DNA from: Myroides odoratus
GTDB lineage: Bacteria; Bacteroidota; Bacteroidia; Flavobacteriales; Flavobacteriaceae
Direction: 5' to 3'
Length of the DNA: 64,000 nt
Assembly: GCF_001549985.1 (NCBI RefSeq)
Contig: NZ_LROZ01000016.1
Span: forward strand, 5,001 to 69,000
The notes under the pieces were generated by a model, which did not search any database, was not told the origin of the DNA, and saw only the letters and a program-made list of their open reading frames with translations. Position 1 is the first letter of the stretch. Each line of letters begins with the position of its first letter. The position numbers and the translations under genes were made by a program. Shown here in pieces: positions 1 to 7,967 of the stretch.

Positions 1-1
1 C

Positions 2-223
2 TGTTTTTCACTTGCTCCATTTGTCATTTTCTTTATTCCATTTTTTATGGGATTCACTTTAGATAAAATGGTTCTCTTATTTACCAATGTGTTTTTTGTA
101 ATTTATTTTATCGGTTTATGTCTTTTTGTTTTTCTATTCAGTAGATACTGGATTAAGCGTTTATATGGTCGCTATTTAAAGCAGATGAAAGAAACATTAG
201 ATCAATTTAAAGCCTTGTCTTAA
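2..223 (+). CDS. C-terminal part of a membrane protein (5' end outside window)
   Basis: The reading frame is open from the window edge and ends at TAA 221-223, giving the last 73 residues. It shows two long hydrophobic stretches (roughly residues 3-20 and 26-46), followed by a basic, amphipathic tail rich in K, R, Y and Q. This looks like the end of an inner-membrane protein with a cytoplasmic tail. Its stop codon shares one base with the start codon of the next small gene, so the two are probably translationally coupled. I do not recognise the family from this fragment. Confidence 0.6.
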   Translation, partial: CFSLAPFVIFFIPFFMGFTLDKMVLLFTNVFFVIYFIGLCLFVFLFSRYWIKRLYGRYLKQMKETLDQFKALS

Positions 224-366
224 TGTTTAATCTCTTAAATAAATCGTATAGCTCAAAGAATAATCTGATCCTAAGAAACAAACGAGATATTATTAGATTT
301 GCGTTTAAGCTTTTCTTAATGGGAATGATGATTGGTGCTTATGTGGCGTATAATCAATACATATAA
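223..366 (+). CDS. 47-residue membrane-associated small protein
   Basis: The ATG at 223-225 overlaps the TAA of the preceding gene (TAATG), which supports translational coupling. The product has a polar, basic N-terminal half (KSYSSKNN, RNKRD) and one hydrophobic segment near the C-terminus (residues about 27-42), typical of a single-pass small membrane protein. The gene ends 4 nt before a strong hairpin terminator, as expected for the last gene of an operon. Family unknown. Confidence 0.55.
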   Translation: MFNLLNKSYSSKNNLILRNKRDIIRFAFKLFLMGMMIGAYVAYNQYI

Positions 367-370
367 AATA

Positions 371-404
371 AAGAAGTCCTATAGATAACACTATAGGACT
401 TCTT
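371..404. terminator. Bidirectional intrinsic terminator
   Basis: A perfect 14-bp stem (371-384 with 391-404) around a 6-nt loop, with T-rich sequence after it and A-rich sequence before it. It separates the + strand operon at 2-366 from the convergent P-type ATPase gene and can serve both. Confidence 0.85.
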
Positions 405-425
405 ATTTTTCTTTATAGGAGTTTA

Positions 426-2399
426 TTAAATAAATTTCATTTTTTGAATTCTTACGGCATTTAAGATAGCCAGTAAAGCAACACCAACATCAGCAAAAAC
501 GGCTTCCCACATCGTTGCAATTCCACCAGCACCTAGAATGAGTACAATAATTTTTACCACTAAGGCAAGGGTGATGTTTTGGATAACAATTTTGCGTGTT
601 TCTTTTCCAATGTGAATAGCGGTAGCAATTTTAGAAGGTTGATCGGTTTGGATGACAACATCTGCTGTTTCAATCGCTGCATCACTACCCAAACCTCCCA
701 TCGCAATTCCAACATCACTTAGTGCTAATACTGGGGCATCGTTAATTCCGTCTCCTACAAAAGCAATGGAGCTTGTCGGATGTTCTTTTTTCAATCGCTC
801 TACTTGTTCTACTTTACCTTCAGGTAATAATCCTCCTAAGGCAAAATCAATTCCTGTTTCTTGAGCTACCTTCTGAGTAATAGTATCCTTATCCCCACTT
901 AACATAATGGTTTTTTGTACGCCCATGGATCTCATTAATCGAATAGCATCTTTGGAATCTTCTTTAATTTGATCTGCAATGGTGATATAACCTGCATATT
1001 GATTGTCAATAGCAACTACAACAATACTTTCTACAATTGCATTAACTTCATTGGGATAAGCAATGCCGTGCTGTGTTAATAAAGCAGTATTACCAACTAA
1101 TATTGCTTGATTATCAACCTCTCCAGCAAGTCCTTTACCTGATATTTCTCTTACATTTCTTGCTACTAATGTGGTTGGATAAGCTTCCACAATGGCTTTA
1201 GCAATGGGATGAGTCGATTGTTTTTCAATGGCTGCAACAAGTTGTACAAACTGTTCTTGTTGTATCGTTGTTTCTACTTTTTGAACCTTAAAAACACCTT
1301 CTGTTAAGGTACCTGTTTTATCCATGACGACCATATCTAATTTCGCCATTAATTCGAGGAAATTAGATCCTTTGAATAAAATACCGTTTCGCGATGCTGC
1401 GCCAATTCCACCAAAATACCCTAATGGAACAGAGATAACTAAGGCACAAGGACATGAGATTACCAAAAATACTAAGGCTCTTTCTAACCATTGGTTAAAT
1501 ACATAAGCTTCACCTAAGAATAGATAGGGTACGAAAGTTAACAACACTGCTAAGAAGAAAACAATAGGGGTGTATACTTTAGCAAATTTTCGAATGTACA
1601 ATTCGGTTGGTGCTTTTCGAGTACTTGCTTCTTGTACCATCTCTAGGATTTTGGCTAGCGAACTATCTTGGTATAACTTTGTGGTACGAATTTCAATTAC
1701 TTGTTCTAAATTGATCATGCCCGTTAGAACTGTTTCTCCTTTTTTATAGGTAGAAGGTTTGCTTTCTCCCGTTAGTGCAGATGTATTAAAACTTCCTTTA
1801 TCGGATAATAAGGCTCCATCTAATGGGATTTTTTCTCCTACTTTAACCTGAATGCGCTCTCCAATCTGTACGTCCTCTGGATTGACAATGGTAAATGCGT
1901 TGTTGCGAAATACATTGGCCTCATTTGGACGGATATCTAATAGGGCTTTAATATTGCCTTTTGCTTTGTTTACTGCCGATTCTTGAAACATTTCTCCAAT
2001 GGTGTAAAATAGCATTACTGCCACGGCTTCAGGATATTCTCCAATTGCAAAAGCACCTAAAGTAGCAATTCCCATTAATGAAAATTCATTAAAGAAATCT
2101 TTTTTTAGCATTAAAGAAAAAGCTTCTTTTAATACTGGAAAACCAACAGGAACATAAGCCGCTAGATACCAAAGTACGCGTAAAGTAGGGTTGTTGATGA
2201 ACCAATCCGCTTTTAAAACATTGGCAAATAATACGCCTAAAAAGAATAAGAGAATACTGAAACCAATGACGTATTTGCTATTCATTTCCCCATGATTGTG
2301 GTCATGGTCATCATGACTTTGGTCGTTGTGGTTGTGGGCTGGTTTTGTGTTGAATTCAAGTTTTGAATTACAGCAACTGTCTTTATCTTGATGTATCAT
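426..2399 (-). CDS. Zn/Cd/Pb-exporting P1B-type ATPase
   Basis: A heavy-metal P-type ATPase of 657 residues that should pump divalent soft metals out of the cytoplasm using ATP. The N-terminus has a His/Asp-rich stretch (about residues 22-37) in place of a ferredoxin-like HMA domain. Visible motifs are TGES (210-213), the membrane CPC metal site (316-318), the phosphorylated Asp in DKTGT (D360), the HP motif (H397-P398) and GDGINDAP (549-556). The last membrane segments carry a Lys (about 615) and an Asp (about 637) in the pattern of the zinc/cadmium/lead P1B-2 group rather than copper pumps. It stands alone; no metal-responsive regulator is visible beside it. Confidence 0.93.
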   Translation of the reverse strand: MIHQDKDSCCNSKLEFNTKPAHNHNDQSHDDHDHNHGEMNSKYVIGFSILLFFLGVLFANVLKADWFINNPTLRVLWYLAAYVPVGFPVLKEAFSLMLKKDFFNEFSLMGIATLGAFAIGEYPEAVAVMLFYTIGEMFQESAVNKAKGNIKALLDIRPNEANVFRNNAFTIVNPEDVQIGERIQVKVGEKIPLDGALLSDKGSFNTSALTGESKPSTYKKGETVLTGMINLEQVIEIRTTKLYQDSSLAKILEMVQEASTRKAPTELYIRKFAKVYTPIVFFLAVLLTFVPYLFLGEAYVFNQWLERALVFLVISCPCALVISVPLGYFGGIGAASRNGILFKGSNFLELMAKLDMVVMDKTGTLTEGVFKVQKVETTIQQEQFVQLVAAIEKQSTHPIAKAIVEAYPTTLVARNVREISGKGLAGEVDNQAILVGNTALLTQHGIAYPNEVNAIVESIVVVAIDNQYAGYITIADQIKEDSKDAIRLMRSMGVQKTIMLSGDKDTITQKVAQETGIDFALGGLLPEGKVEQVERLKKEHPTSSIAFVGDGINDAPVLALSDVGIAMGGLGSDAAIETADVVIQTDQPSKIATAIHIGKETRKIVIQNITLALVVKIIVLILGAGGIATMWEAVFADVGVALLAILNAVRIQKMKFI

Positions 2400-2490
2400 A
2401 ACTATTTATATTTATTCTTTAGACAAAGTTAAGTACTTCTGTACAATATAAATAGGGCGGATGCATGTTTGCAACACTGCTACATTTGGT

Positions 2491-2581
2491 GGTGTATGGT
2501 TTGCGGTTTACGGTTTACAGTGTACGGTTTACAGTGTACGGTTTATGGTTTATGGTTTACAGTTTACGGTCTACAGTTTAC
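2491..2581. repeat. Degenerate heptamer array (RGTTTAC, 13 units)
   Basis: Thirteen consecutive 7-bp units, mostly GGTTTAC or AGTTTAC with single changes (for example AGTGTAC, GGTTTAT). The array fills the gap downstream of the MATE gene and runs across its stop codon, supplying its last sense codons. The same heptamer in inverse orientation forms the array at 37455. Confidence 0.85.
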
Positions 2582-3902
2582 TCTCTTTTACATAGTTCTT
2601 TTTGAAGCTATACATCAACGGAAAACTTCTACAACACATCCAGACAGCAAAAGCGATCCATACACTGTACAATTGAAAACCAAGGTAGTCTAAGAAGAGT
2701 AACGTTGGAAGAAAGCCACAAAAGGTAGCAAATATTAAATTGTTTCTCAGAAATTTAGCATCTCCCATTCCTTTGAATATTCCGTCGTAAATATAGGCAA
2801 GGGAGTTGATGGGTTGTACTAATAAAATAATCCAAAATACCGAAGTGAATACGCGAATCACGTTAGGGTCTTGATTGAATAGCAAACCAATCTGTTCATA
2901 GAAGGCAAAACAAATAGCAATAAGTATAATGGAGATGATGATGGCATATTTGCTGATTGCTTTACTCATTTGCCACAGGGCATTATAGTTTTTTTCACCC
3001 AATAGCTTTCCTGCCATAGCATTTCCTGCTGTTGCATATCCATCAATAAAAAAGGAAAAGAACAACCAGATATTCATCAAGATACTCTGGGCAGCAATAA
3101 AGCTTTTCCCGTAACCAGTAGCATAAGCATTGGCTAAGTAGATGGCGACGTTTAAGGTTGCTGTTCGAATAATAAAATTAAAGCTCATGATGATAAAGGG
3201 CTTCAATCTAGGGTTTATATTTTTGCTAATACGCAGGGTAAAAGGGGTATACTTAAAGAAATAATAGAAAGCCATGATTAGCATAACGGTTTGTGCGATA
3301 ACACTGGCATAGGCAGCACCTTTAATGTGATATGCAGGAAGGTAACCCTCAATACCATACACCAATAGATACGTTAATACAACATTGAGTAATGCTCCTG
3401 TTAGGCTACATTTCATTGCCCAAATGGTGTTCTGTAACCCTCGAAAAACTCCATACAAGGCAAATGTAATGAGCGTTAATGGAAAGCCCCATGCACGGAT
3501 TAAATAGTATTCTTTAGCATAAGTAAGTAGTAATCCCTCAGCGTTATAGGCCGTAAAAATTTCATGTACAAAGATTGTGGTCGTTAAAAATAGGAGTAGA
3601 CTTAAGGTGAAGTTGAACAGAATGGCTTGAGGAACTAAGGTTTTAATTGCGATCAGTCGATTGGAACCATAATGTTGAGATACCGTAGCAGATAGCGAGG
3701 TCTTGGTTTGGGCTACTACCCAAATGATTGCCGATAAGAATGATCCTACAAGACCAACTGCACCTAATGCTTCTACACTATTTTCTTTGAGATTTCCTAC
3801 GATGGCAATATCAGTTAATGTAATGATAGATTCTGAGATTCCTGAAAAAATAGCAGGTATTGCAAGTGTATTGATTCCTTTAAATGTAATTGACTGGTCC
3901 AT
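2571..3902 (-). CDS. MATE-family multidrug/Na+ efflux transporter
   Basis: A 443-residue polytopic protein with about 12 hydrophobic segments, arranged as two similar halves in the MatE (DinF/NorM-like) pattern. Family members export cationic drugs or metabolites by exchange with Na+ or H+ across the inner membrane. The N-terminal part carries the typical PAIFSGISESI..TDIAIVG type signature and an LGAVGL stretch. The gene is solitary. Its C-terminal codons and TAG stop fall inside the heptamer repeat array, so the last few residues (SKL) are repeat-derived. The exact substrate cannot be told from the sequence. Confidence 0.88.
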   Translation of the reverse strand: MDQSITFKGINTLAIPAIFSGISESIITLTDIAIVGNLKENSVEALGAVGLVGSFLSAIIWVVAQTKTSLSATVSQHYGSNRLIAIKTLVPQAILFNFTLSLLLFLTTTIFVHEIFTAYNAEGLLLTYAKEYYLIRAWGFPLTLITFALYGVFRGLQNTIWAMKCSLTGALLNVVLTYLLVYGIEGYLPAYHIKGAAYASVIAQTVMLIMAFYYFFKYTPFTLRISKNINPRLKPFIIMSFNFIIRTATLNVAIYLANAYATGYGKSFIAAQSILMNIWLFFSFFIDGYATAGNAMAGKLLGEKNYNALWQMSKAISKYAIIISIILIAICFAFYEQIGLLFNQDPNVIRVFTSVFWIILLVQPINSLAYIYDGIFKGMGDAKFLRNNLIFATFCGFLPTLLFLDYLGFQLYSVWIAFAVWMCCRSFPLMYSFKKNYVKESKL

Positions 3903-3961
3903 GTAGTTCTTCTCCTTATGCTAACAAGGGCAAAGGTCGTCAAAAACAAAGAGCAAAAAAA

Positions 3962-3993
3962 ATGTTCCTAACCAAGGATATGGTTAGGAACAT
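3962..3993 (-). terminator. Intrinsic terminator of the OmpW-like gene
   Basis: A perfect 12-bp stem (3962-3973 with 3982-3993) with an 8-nt loop. On the minus strand it is followed by a run of T, placing it directly downstream of the gene at 4020-4709. Confidence 0.85.
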
Positions 3994-4019
3994 CTTATAA
4001 AAAAAAATTAATTGAATGA

Positions 4020-4709
4020 TTAAAAACGCATCCCTACACCAAAACCAATCAACATAGGGTCAATTTTTACTTTAGCAGGAATATTTAATTGTTCTCCTGT
4101 AGGATTTAAATTGGTTGCATCTACTGTTACGTCTGTTTTCAAGAATAGTTTTTTGAAGTCAACGTTGATAAAGAATTTATCCGTGATGTCGATGTCAAAC
4201 CCGAATTGGTATCCCCAACCAAATTTATTGTCATATGAAATATCTCTTGCAGCTCCTGATTTTTCATTGTAGAAAATCGTGTAGTTCACCCCAACCCCAA
4301 CATACGGTTTGAAGTTATTTGTTACCGGGTAGTGGTATTGTACCATTAATGTAGGAGGTAATAACCATACACTTCCTAAGTCTACATTAGCTGATTCAGG
4401 TCCTTTAATAGGAGTTAGATCAGAACCTAATGTTCCCACTGTGTGTCTTGAAGTACCTAAGATTAACTCTGCAGCAAGGTTTTCTGTAAAGAAATACGTA
4501 AAGTCAAGCTCTGGGATAAAGTTGTTATTCACATCGATTTGCCCTCCAATTGTGCTGATATCAGCTCTATTGTGTGGAATAACTCCCACACCACGTAGGC
4601 GAACTTGCCATTTGTACGATTCTTTCTCGTTTGTAGGTGTTTCTTGAGCAGTAGCCGTATTACCCATTAATAAAACAGCTCCTAATAATGATAGAAATAG
4701 CTTTTTCAT
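4020..4709 (-). CDS. OmpW-like outer-membrane beta-barrel protein
   Basis: A 229-residue protein with a clear Sec signal peptide (MKKLFLSLLGAVLLMGN, cleavage near ATAQ-E). The mature part alternates hydrophobic and polar residues and ends in an aromatic residue (GVGMRF), the hallmark of an outer-membrane barrel. The PYVGVGVNYT, GWGYQFGFDIDITDKFFINVDFKKL and late IGFGVGMRF pattern fits the OmpW family, small eight-stranded barrels thought to pass small hydrophobic molecules. The gene has its own terminator and is monocistronic. Substrate and regulation are not visible. Confidence 0.85.
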   Translation of the reverse strand: MKKLFLSLLGAVLLMGNTATAQETPTNEKESYKWQVRLRGVGVIPHNRADISTIGGQIDVNNNFIPELDFTYFFTENLAAELILGTSRHTVGTLGSDLTPIKGPESANVDLGSVWLLPPTLMVQYHYPVTNNFKPYVGVGVNYTIFYNEKSGAARDISYDNKFGWGYQFGFDIDITDKFFINVDFKKLFLKTDVTVDATNLNPTGEQLNIPAKVKIDPMLIGFGVGMRF

Positions 4710-4875
4710 AGTTATCTGTATTACAATTATACTTTAACAAAAGTATCCATTGTTTTAGTATAAAAACATGATTTTTATCATTGTGTTGTATTTTTCTTTG
4801 CACAAAATTCTAATCTTGTTATGAATTTGTTTTATTTAAGATAAATTATTATTTTTAAGTATAAGACTTTTAAAC

Positions 4876-5235
4876 ATGAAAAAAACAATTGTATTTGGAG
4901 CTTCCTTAAAAGAAGAACGCTATTCCAATCAAGCGATTCGAATGTTGCGTGAATATGGACATCCTGTAGTCGCTCATGGTTTGCGAGCAGGAAGAGTTGG
5001 GGATGTTGATATTGAAACGGATAAAAAAATATATCACGATATTGATACTGTTTCCTTGTATCTCAATCCAGAAAGACAAGAAGAATTTTACGACTATATT
5101 ATCGAATTGAAACCGAATCGGGTGATTTTTAATCCTGGAACAGAAAACCCCAATTTTTACAAGCGGTTGATTCGAAATAATATCGGATATGAAGAAGCCT
5201 GTACTTTGGTTCTTCTACGCACGAATCAGTTTTGA
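4876..5235 (+). CDS. CoA-binding domain protein (YccU-like)
   Basis: A 119-residue Rossmann-like protein that fits the small stand-alone CoA-binding family. The N-terminal strand and nucleotide loop (TIVFGASLKEERYSNQAIRML), the central 'HGLRAG' turn and the late 'FNPGTENP' loop match that fold. The biochemical role of the family is not settled; it may bind CoA or a related nucleotide. The gene's 3' end overlaps the convergent symporter gene by 21 bp. Confidence 0.82.
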   Translation: MKKTIVFGASLKEERYSNQAIRMLREYGHPVVAHGLRAGRVGDVDIETDKKIYHDIDTVSLYLNPERQEEFYDYIIELKPNRVIFNPGTENPNFYKRLIRNNIGYEEACTLVLLRTNQF

Positions 5236-6714
5236 TTTAGAACTAATACACCACAATAACACGAAAGTTATTAAGGCATTAACGAGGATTAATTCATTGT
5301 CAAAAACATAGCCATTCAATAGTGCAGTAGCATTGTTGCTAAACCACAAAGTTGCAAAAGGAGAGAGGATACAGATGTAAGGAACAAGCTTGTCCTTCAC
5401 TTGTCGATTTTTAAATAAAATAGCAAAACTAAATAGTCCTAATAGCGGGCCATACGTATAAGAAGCAATTTTAAAAATCATACTGACCACAGAGGCATCA
5501 TTGATGGCATTAAATAAGATAATGACCAAAAACATTAAAATAGAAAAACCAAAGTGAACCAACTTTCTTCTCCATACGTTGGAAGGATTGGCTTTGTCTT
5601 TGTCCATGTGTAAGAAATCAATACAAAAAGAAGTAGTAAGGGCAGTTAATGCAGAATCTGTTGTAGCAAAAGTAGCAGCTGTCAATCCTAATAAAAAGAT
5701 CAAAGCAGGAATGAGCGCTAGGTGGTTGAATGCTATTTCTGGAAATAGTAAATCGGTACGTGGCTTTTGAGTTACTGCATCTAGAGGAACATCAATTCCT
5801 TGGTTGTTTGCATAGATGTAAAGAAGCGCTCCAATTCCCAAGAACAAAAGATTAACAAGAACGAAAATCCCCGTAAAGGAATACATGTTTTTTTGCGCTT
5901 CTTTGATGTTCTTACAGCTTAGGTTTTTCTGCATTAAATCTTGATCCAACCCAACCATGGCAATGGTGACGAATATACCACCTACAAACTGTTTGATAAA
6001 GTGGTAGCGACTTCCCATGAAATCTTCAAAGAAGAAAATTTTGGAATAGTTGCTATTTTTAACAGATTCAAAAGCTTCAATTGCTGATAAATCCAATTGA
6101 TGACAAATGAAAATAATGGTTAAGATCACCGAAGAAACCAAGAAGAAGGTTTGTAGTGAATCGGTGATAATAATCGTTTTTAATCCGCCTTTGTAAGTAT
6201 AAGCATAAATCAATAAGAGAGCTATTAATACTGTTGCAAAGAACGGAATACCAAAGTAATCAAAGACATAACGCTGTAAAACAATTACGACCAAATACAA
6301 GCGAAAGGCTGAACCAATTGTTCTACTGAGTAAGAAAATGGAGGCTGCACTTTTATAGCTGTAGAACCCCAGTTTTTTCTCAATATAGGTGTAAATGGAA
6401 ACTAAATTATACTTGTAATACAAAGGAAGAAGAATGGCTGCAGTGATAATAAAACCAACAGCATTTCCCAAGATGAACTGAAAATATTTAAACTGTTCCC
6501 CATTCGGAGAACCTACTTCACCAGGAACGGAAATAAAGGTTACACCAGATAAGGCTGTTCCAATCATTCCAAAGGCGACCAAATACCATTTTGCATTTTT
6601 GTTGGCGCTAAAAAAGGCATCATTACTACTGTCTTTTTTACTTGTTAACTGAGAAATTCCAATGAGCATTCCAAAGTAAATAGCGATAATAATGATGATA
6701 GTGATAGGCGTCAT
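5215..6714 (-). CDS. Sodium:solute symporter (SSS family)
   Basis: A 499-residue inner-membrane protein with about 13 hydrophobic segments. The early 'LVAFGMIGTALSGVTFISVPGEVG' region matches the SSS (SLC5-like) sodium-site helix, and 'GLTAATFATTDSALTALTTSFCIDF' matches the helix that completes the sodium site. The family imports sugars, amino acids, vitamins or sialic acids with Na+. The start 'MTPITIIIIIAIYFGML' begins directly in the first membrane segment. The gene is monocistronic; its last 21 bp overlap the convergent CoA-binding gene. Substrate not determinable. Confidence 0.9.
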   Translation of the reverse strand: MTPITIIIIIAIYFGMLIGISQLTSKKDSSNDAFFSANKNAKWYLVAFGMIGTALSGVTFISVPGEVGSPNGEQFKYFQFILGNAVGFIITAAILLPLYYKYNLVSIYTYIEKKLGFYSYKSAASIFLLSRTIGSAFRLYLVVIVLQRYVFDYFGIPFFATVLIALLLIYAYTYKGGLKTIIITDSLQTFFLVSSVILTIIFICHQLDLSAIEAFESVKNSNYSKIFFFEDFMGSRYHFIKQFVGGIFVTIAMVGLDQDLMQKNLSCKNIKEAQKNMYSFTGIFVLVNLLFLGIGALLYIYANNQGIDVPLDAVTQKPRTDLLFPEIAFNHLALIPALIFLLGLTAATFATTDSALTALTTSFCIDFLHMDKDKANPSNVWRRKLVHFGFSILMFLVIILFNAINDASVVSMIFKIASYTYGPLLGLFSFAILFKNRQVKDKLVPYICILSPFATLWFSNNATALLNGYVFDNELILVNALITFVLLWCISSKSKLIRA

Positions 6715-6912
6715 GGTATCCGTATTTTTTGTATTTCCAGAAAATCAAAAGTAAGTAAATTTTATAGATCTATTTCTATGTGTGGTGATGAAAAAAAGGA
6801 CAGGAGGAGTGGTTTGAAGTCAAGGGCTTATCCTAGAAGACTTGTTTTCTGATAGTAAAGACGGATCATATAAAAACATGGAAAATAGTTGTATATTTTA
6901 TATCTTTGTCGG

Positions 6913-7533
6913 ATGGATTTCCCTTCAAAATTATTAGAAAAGGCAGTAGAAGAAATAGCTCAACTGCCTGGAATTGGCAAGCGTACTGCTTTGCGATTAG
7001 CTTTACATTTATTAAAACAACCCGAAGAACAAACGGCTCGTTTGGTACAGGCGTTGGATAAGATGCGTCGTGAGATTAGTTATTGTGCTAGCTGTCATAA
7101 TATCGCTGATGCAGAAATCTGTGAAATTTGTTCGAATCCTTCTCGAGATCACCAAATTATCTGTGTTGTTGAAGATGTACGCGATGTTATGGCCTTGGAA
7201 AACACCCAACTATTTAAGGGGATTTATCATGTTTTGGGCGGGAAAATATCGCCTATAGATGGTGTTGGACCCAGTCAATTGAATATCCAATCACTAGTGG
7301 AAAAAGTAAAAAGTGGATATGTCAAAGAATTGATTTTTGCTTTAAGTTCAACGATGGATGGTGATACAACCAATTTCTATATTTATAAACAAATCAAAGA
7401 TTATGATGTCATTACCTCAACCATTGCAAGAGGAATTGCCGTCGGAGATGAATTAGAATATGCCGATGAAGTGACATTAGGGCGTAGTTTGGTTCATCGT
7501 GTTCCCTTTGAAAATGCGTTTAGGTCGCTGTAA
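6913..7533 (+). CDS. recR: Recombination protein RecR
   Basis: RecR acts with RecF/RecO in loading RecA during gap repair. The 206-residue product has the N-terminal helix-hairpin-helix ([18 protein letters not shown]), a four-Cys zinc finger (CASC and CEIC, about residues 57-70), a Toprim domain ([15 protein letters not shown]) and the typical '[13 protein letters not shown]' segment. I start it at ATG 6913; an upstream TTG in frame would add eight residues not found in the family. A TATCTTTG motif (6901-6908) lies only 4 nt before the ATG, so the mRNA may be nearly leaderless, though no TTG box sits 19-20 nt upstream of it. Confidence 0.93.
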   Translation: MDFPSKLLEKAVEEIAQLPGIGKRTALRLALHLLKQPEEQTARLVQALDKMRREISYCASCHNIADAEICEICSNPSRDHQIICVVEDVRDVMALENTQLFKGIYHVLGGKISPIDGVGPSQLNIQSLVEKVKSGYVKELIFALSSTMDGDTTNFYIYKQIKDYDVITSTIARGIAVGDELEYADEVTLGRSLVHRVPFENAFRSL

Positions 7534-7659
7534 CCATAACTGTTTACTTTTTTTTATAGCTAAGACGAAGAAAATGAGTGTTGTAGATTCATTATTCATC
7601 TTCGACTAGGAGTTGTTGTGCCTTTTTATTTTTAAAAAGTATAAATTACGCTAAATTTA

Positions 7660-7689
7660 TTGTTAGGCTTGTCTAATTTTGTAATTTTG
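7660..7689 (+). promoter_or_regulatory. Predicted promoter of feoAB
   Basis: TTG at 7660-7662 is followed after 19 nt by TAATTTTG (7682-7689), matching the Bacteroidota -33/-7 consensus. A second overlapping TAATTTTG lies at 7674-7681. The leader to feoA is about 20 nt. Confidence 0.6.
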
Positions 7690-7713
7690 TATATCTAAAC
7701 AAAAGATAGAAGA

Positions 7714-7950
7714 ATGAATTTATCGGATTTAAAATTAGGAAGTAAAGGCATCATTAAGGGCATCGCTAAAGATTGTTCCAAAGAAGTGCATCAACGATTT
7801 CTCGATTTAGGATTTGTGGCTGGAGCTGTGATCTCAGTTCACAGTATCAGTCCATTAAAAGATCCGGTAGCTTATTCTATTTACAATACAATTATTTCTT
7901 TGCGCAAAGAGGATGCTCGAATGGTATTGCTAGAAGCAGAGAATGAATAA
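7714..7950 (+). CDS. feoA: Ferrous iron transport protein FeoA
   Basis: A 78-residue SH3-like protein of the FeoA family, the small cytoplasmic partner of FeoB. It begins with 'LSDLKLGSKGIIKGI' and includes 'HQRFLDLGFVAGAVISV' and 'DPVAYSIYNTIISLRKEDA', all typical of FeoA. It is 17 nt upstream of feoB, so the two are co-transcribed from the promoter at 7660-7689. Confidence 0.93.
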   Translation: MNLSDLKLGSKGIIKGIAKDCSKEVHQRFLDLGFVAGAVISVHSISPLKDPVAYSIYNTIISLRKEDARMVLLEAENE

Positions 7951-7967
7951 AGAGAAAAGGAACGTAT

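Noticed and set aside
2491..2581. Heptamer arrays considered as CRISPR or as an origin with DnaA-type iterons
   Set aside because: Units are contiguous 7-mers without unique spacers, and no replication genes or DnaA boxes lie nearby.
2599..3906. Short + strand open frames inside the MATE gene and other genes
   Set aside because: They are antisense shadows of well-supported genes and show no start context or domain features.
7534..7659. Possible riboswitch or structured leader upstream of feoA
   Set aside because: The region lies before the predicted promoter, so it would not be in the feoAB transcript, and only weak short inverted repeats are visible.
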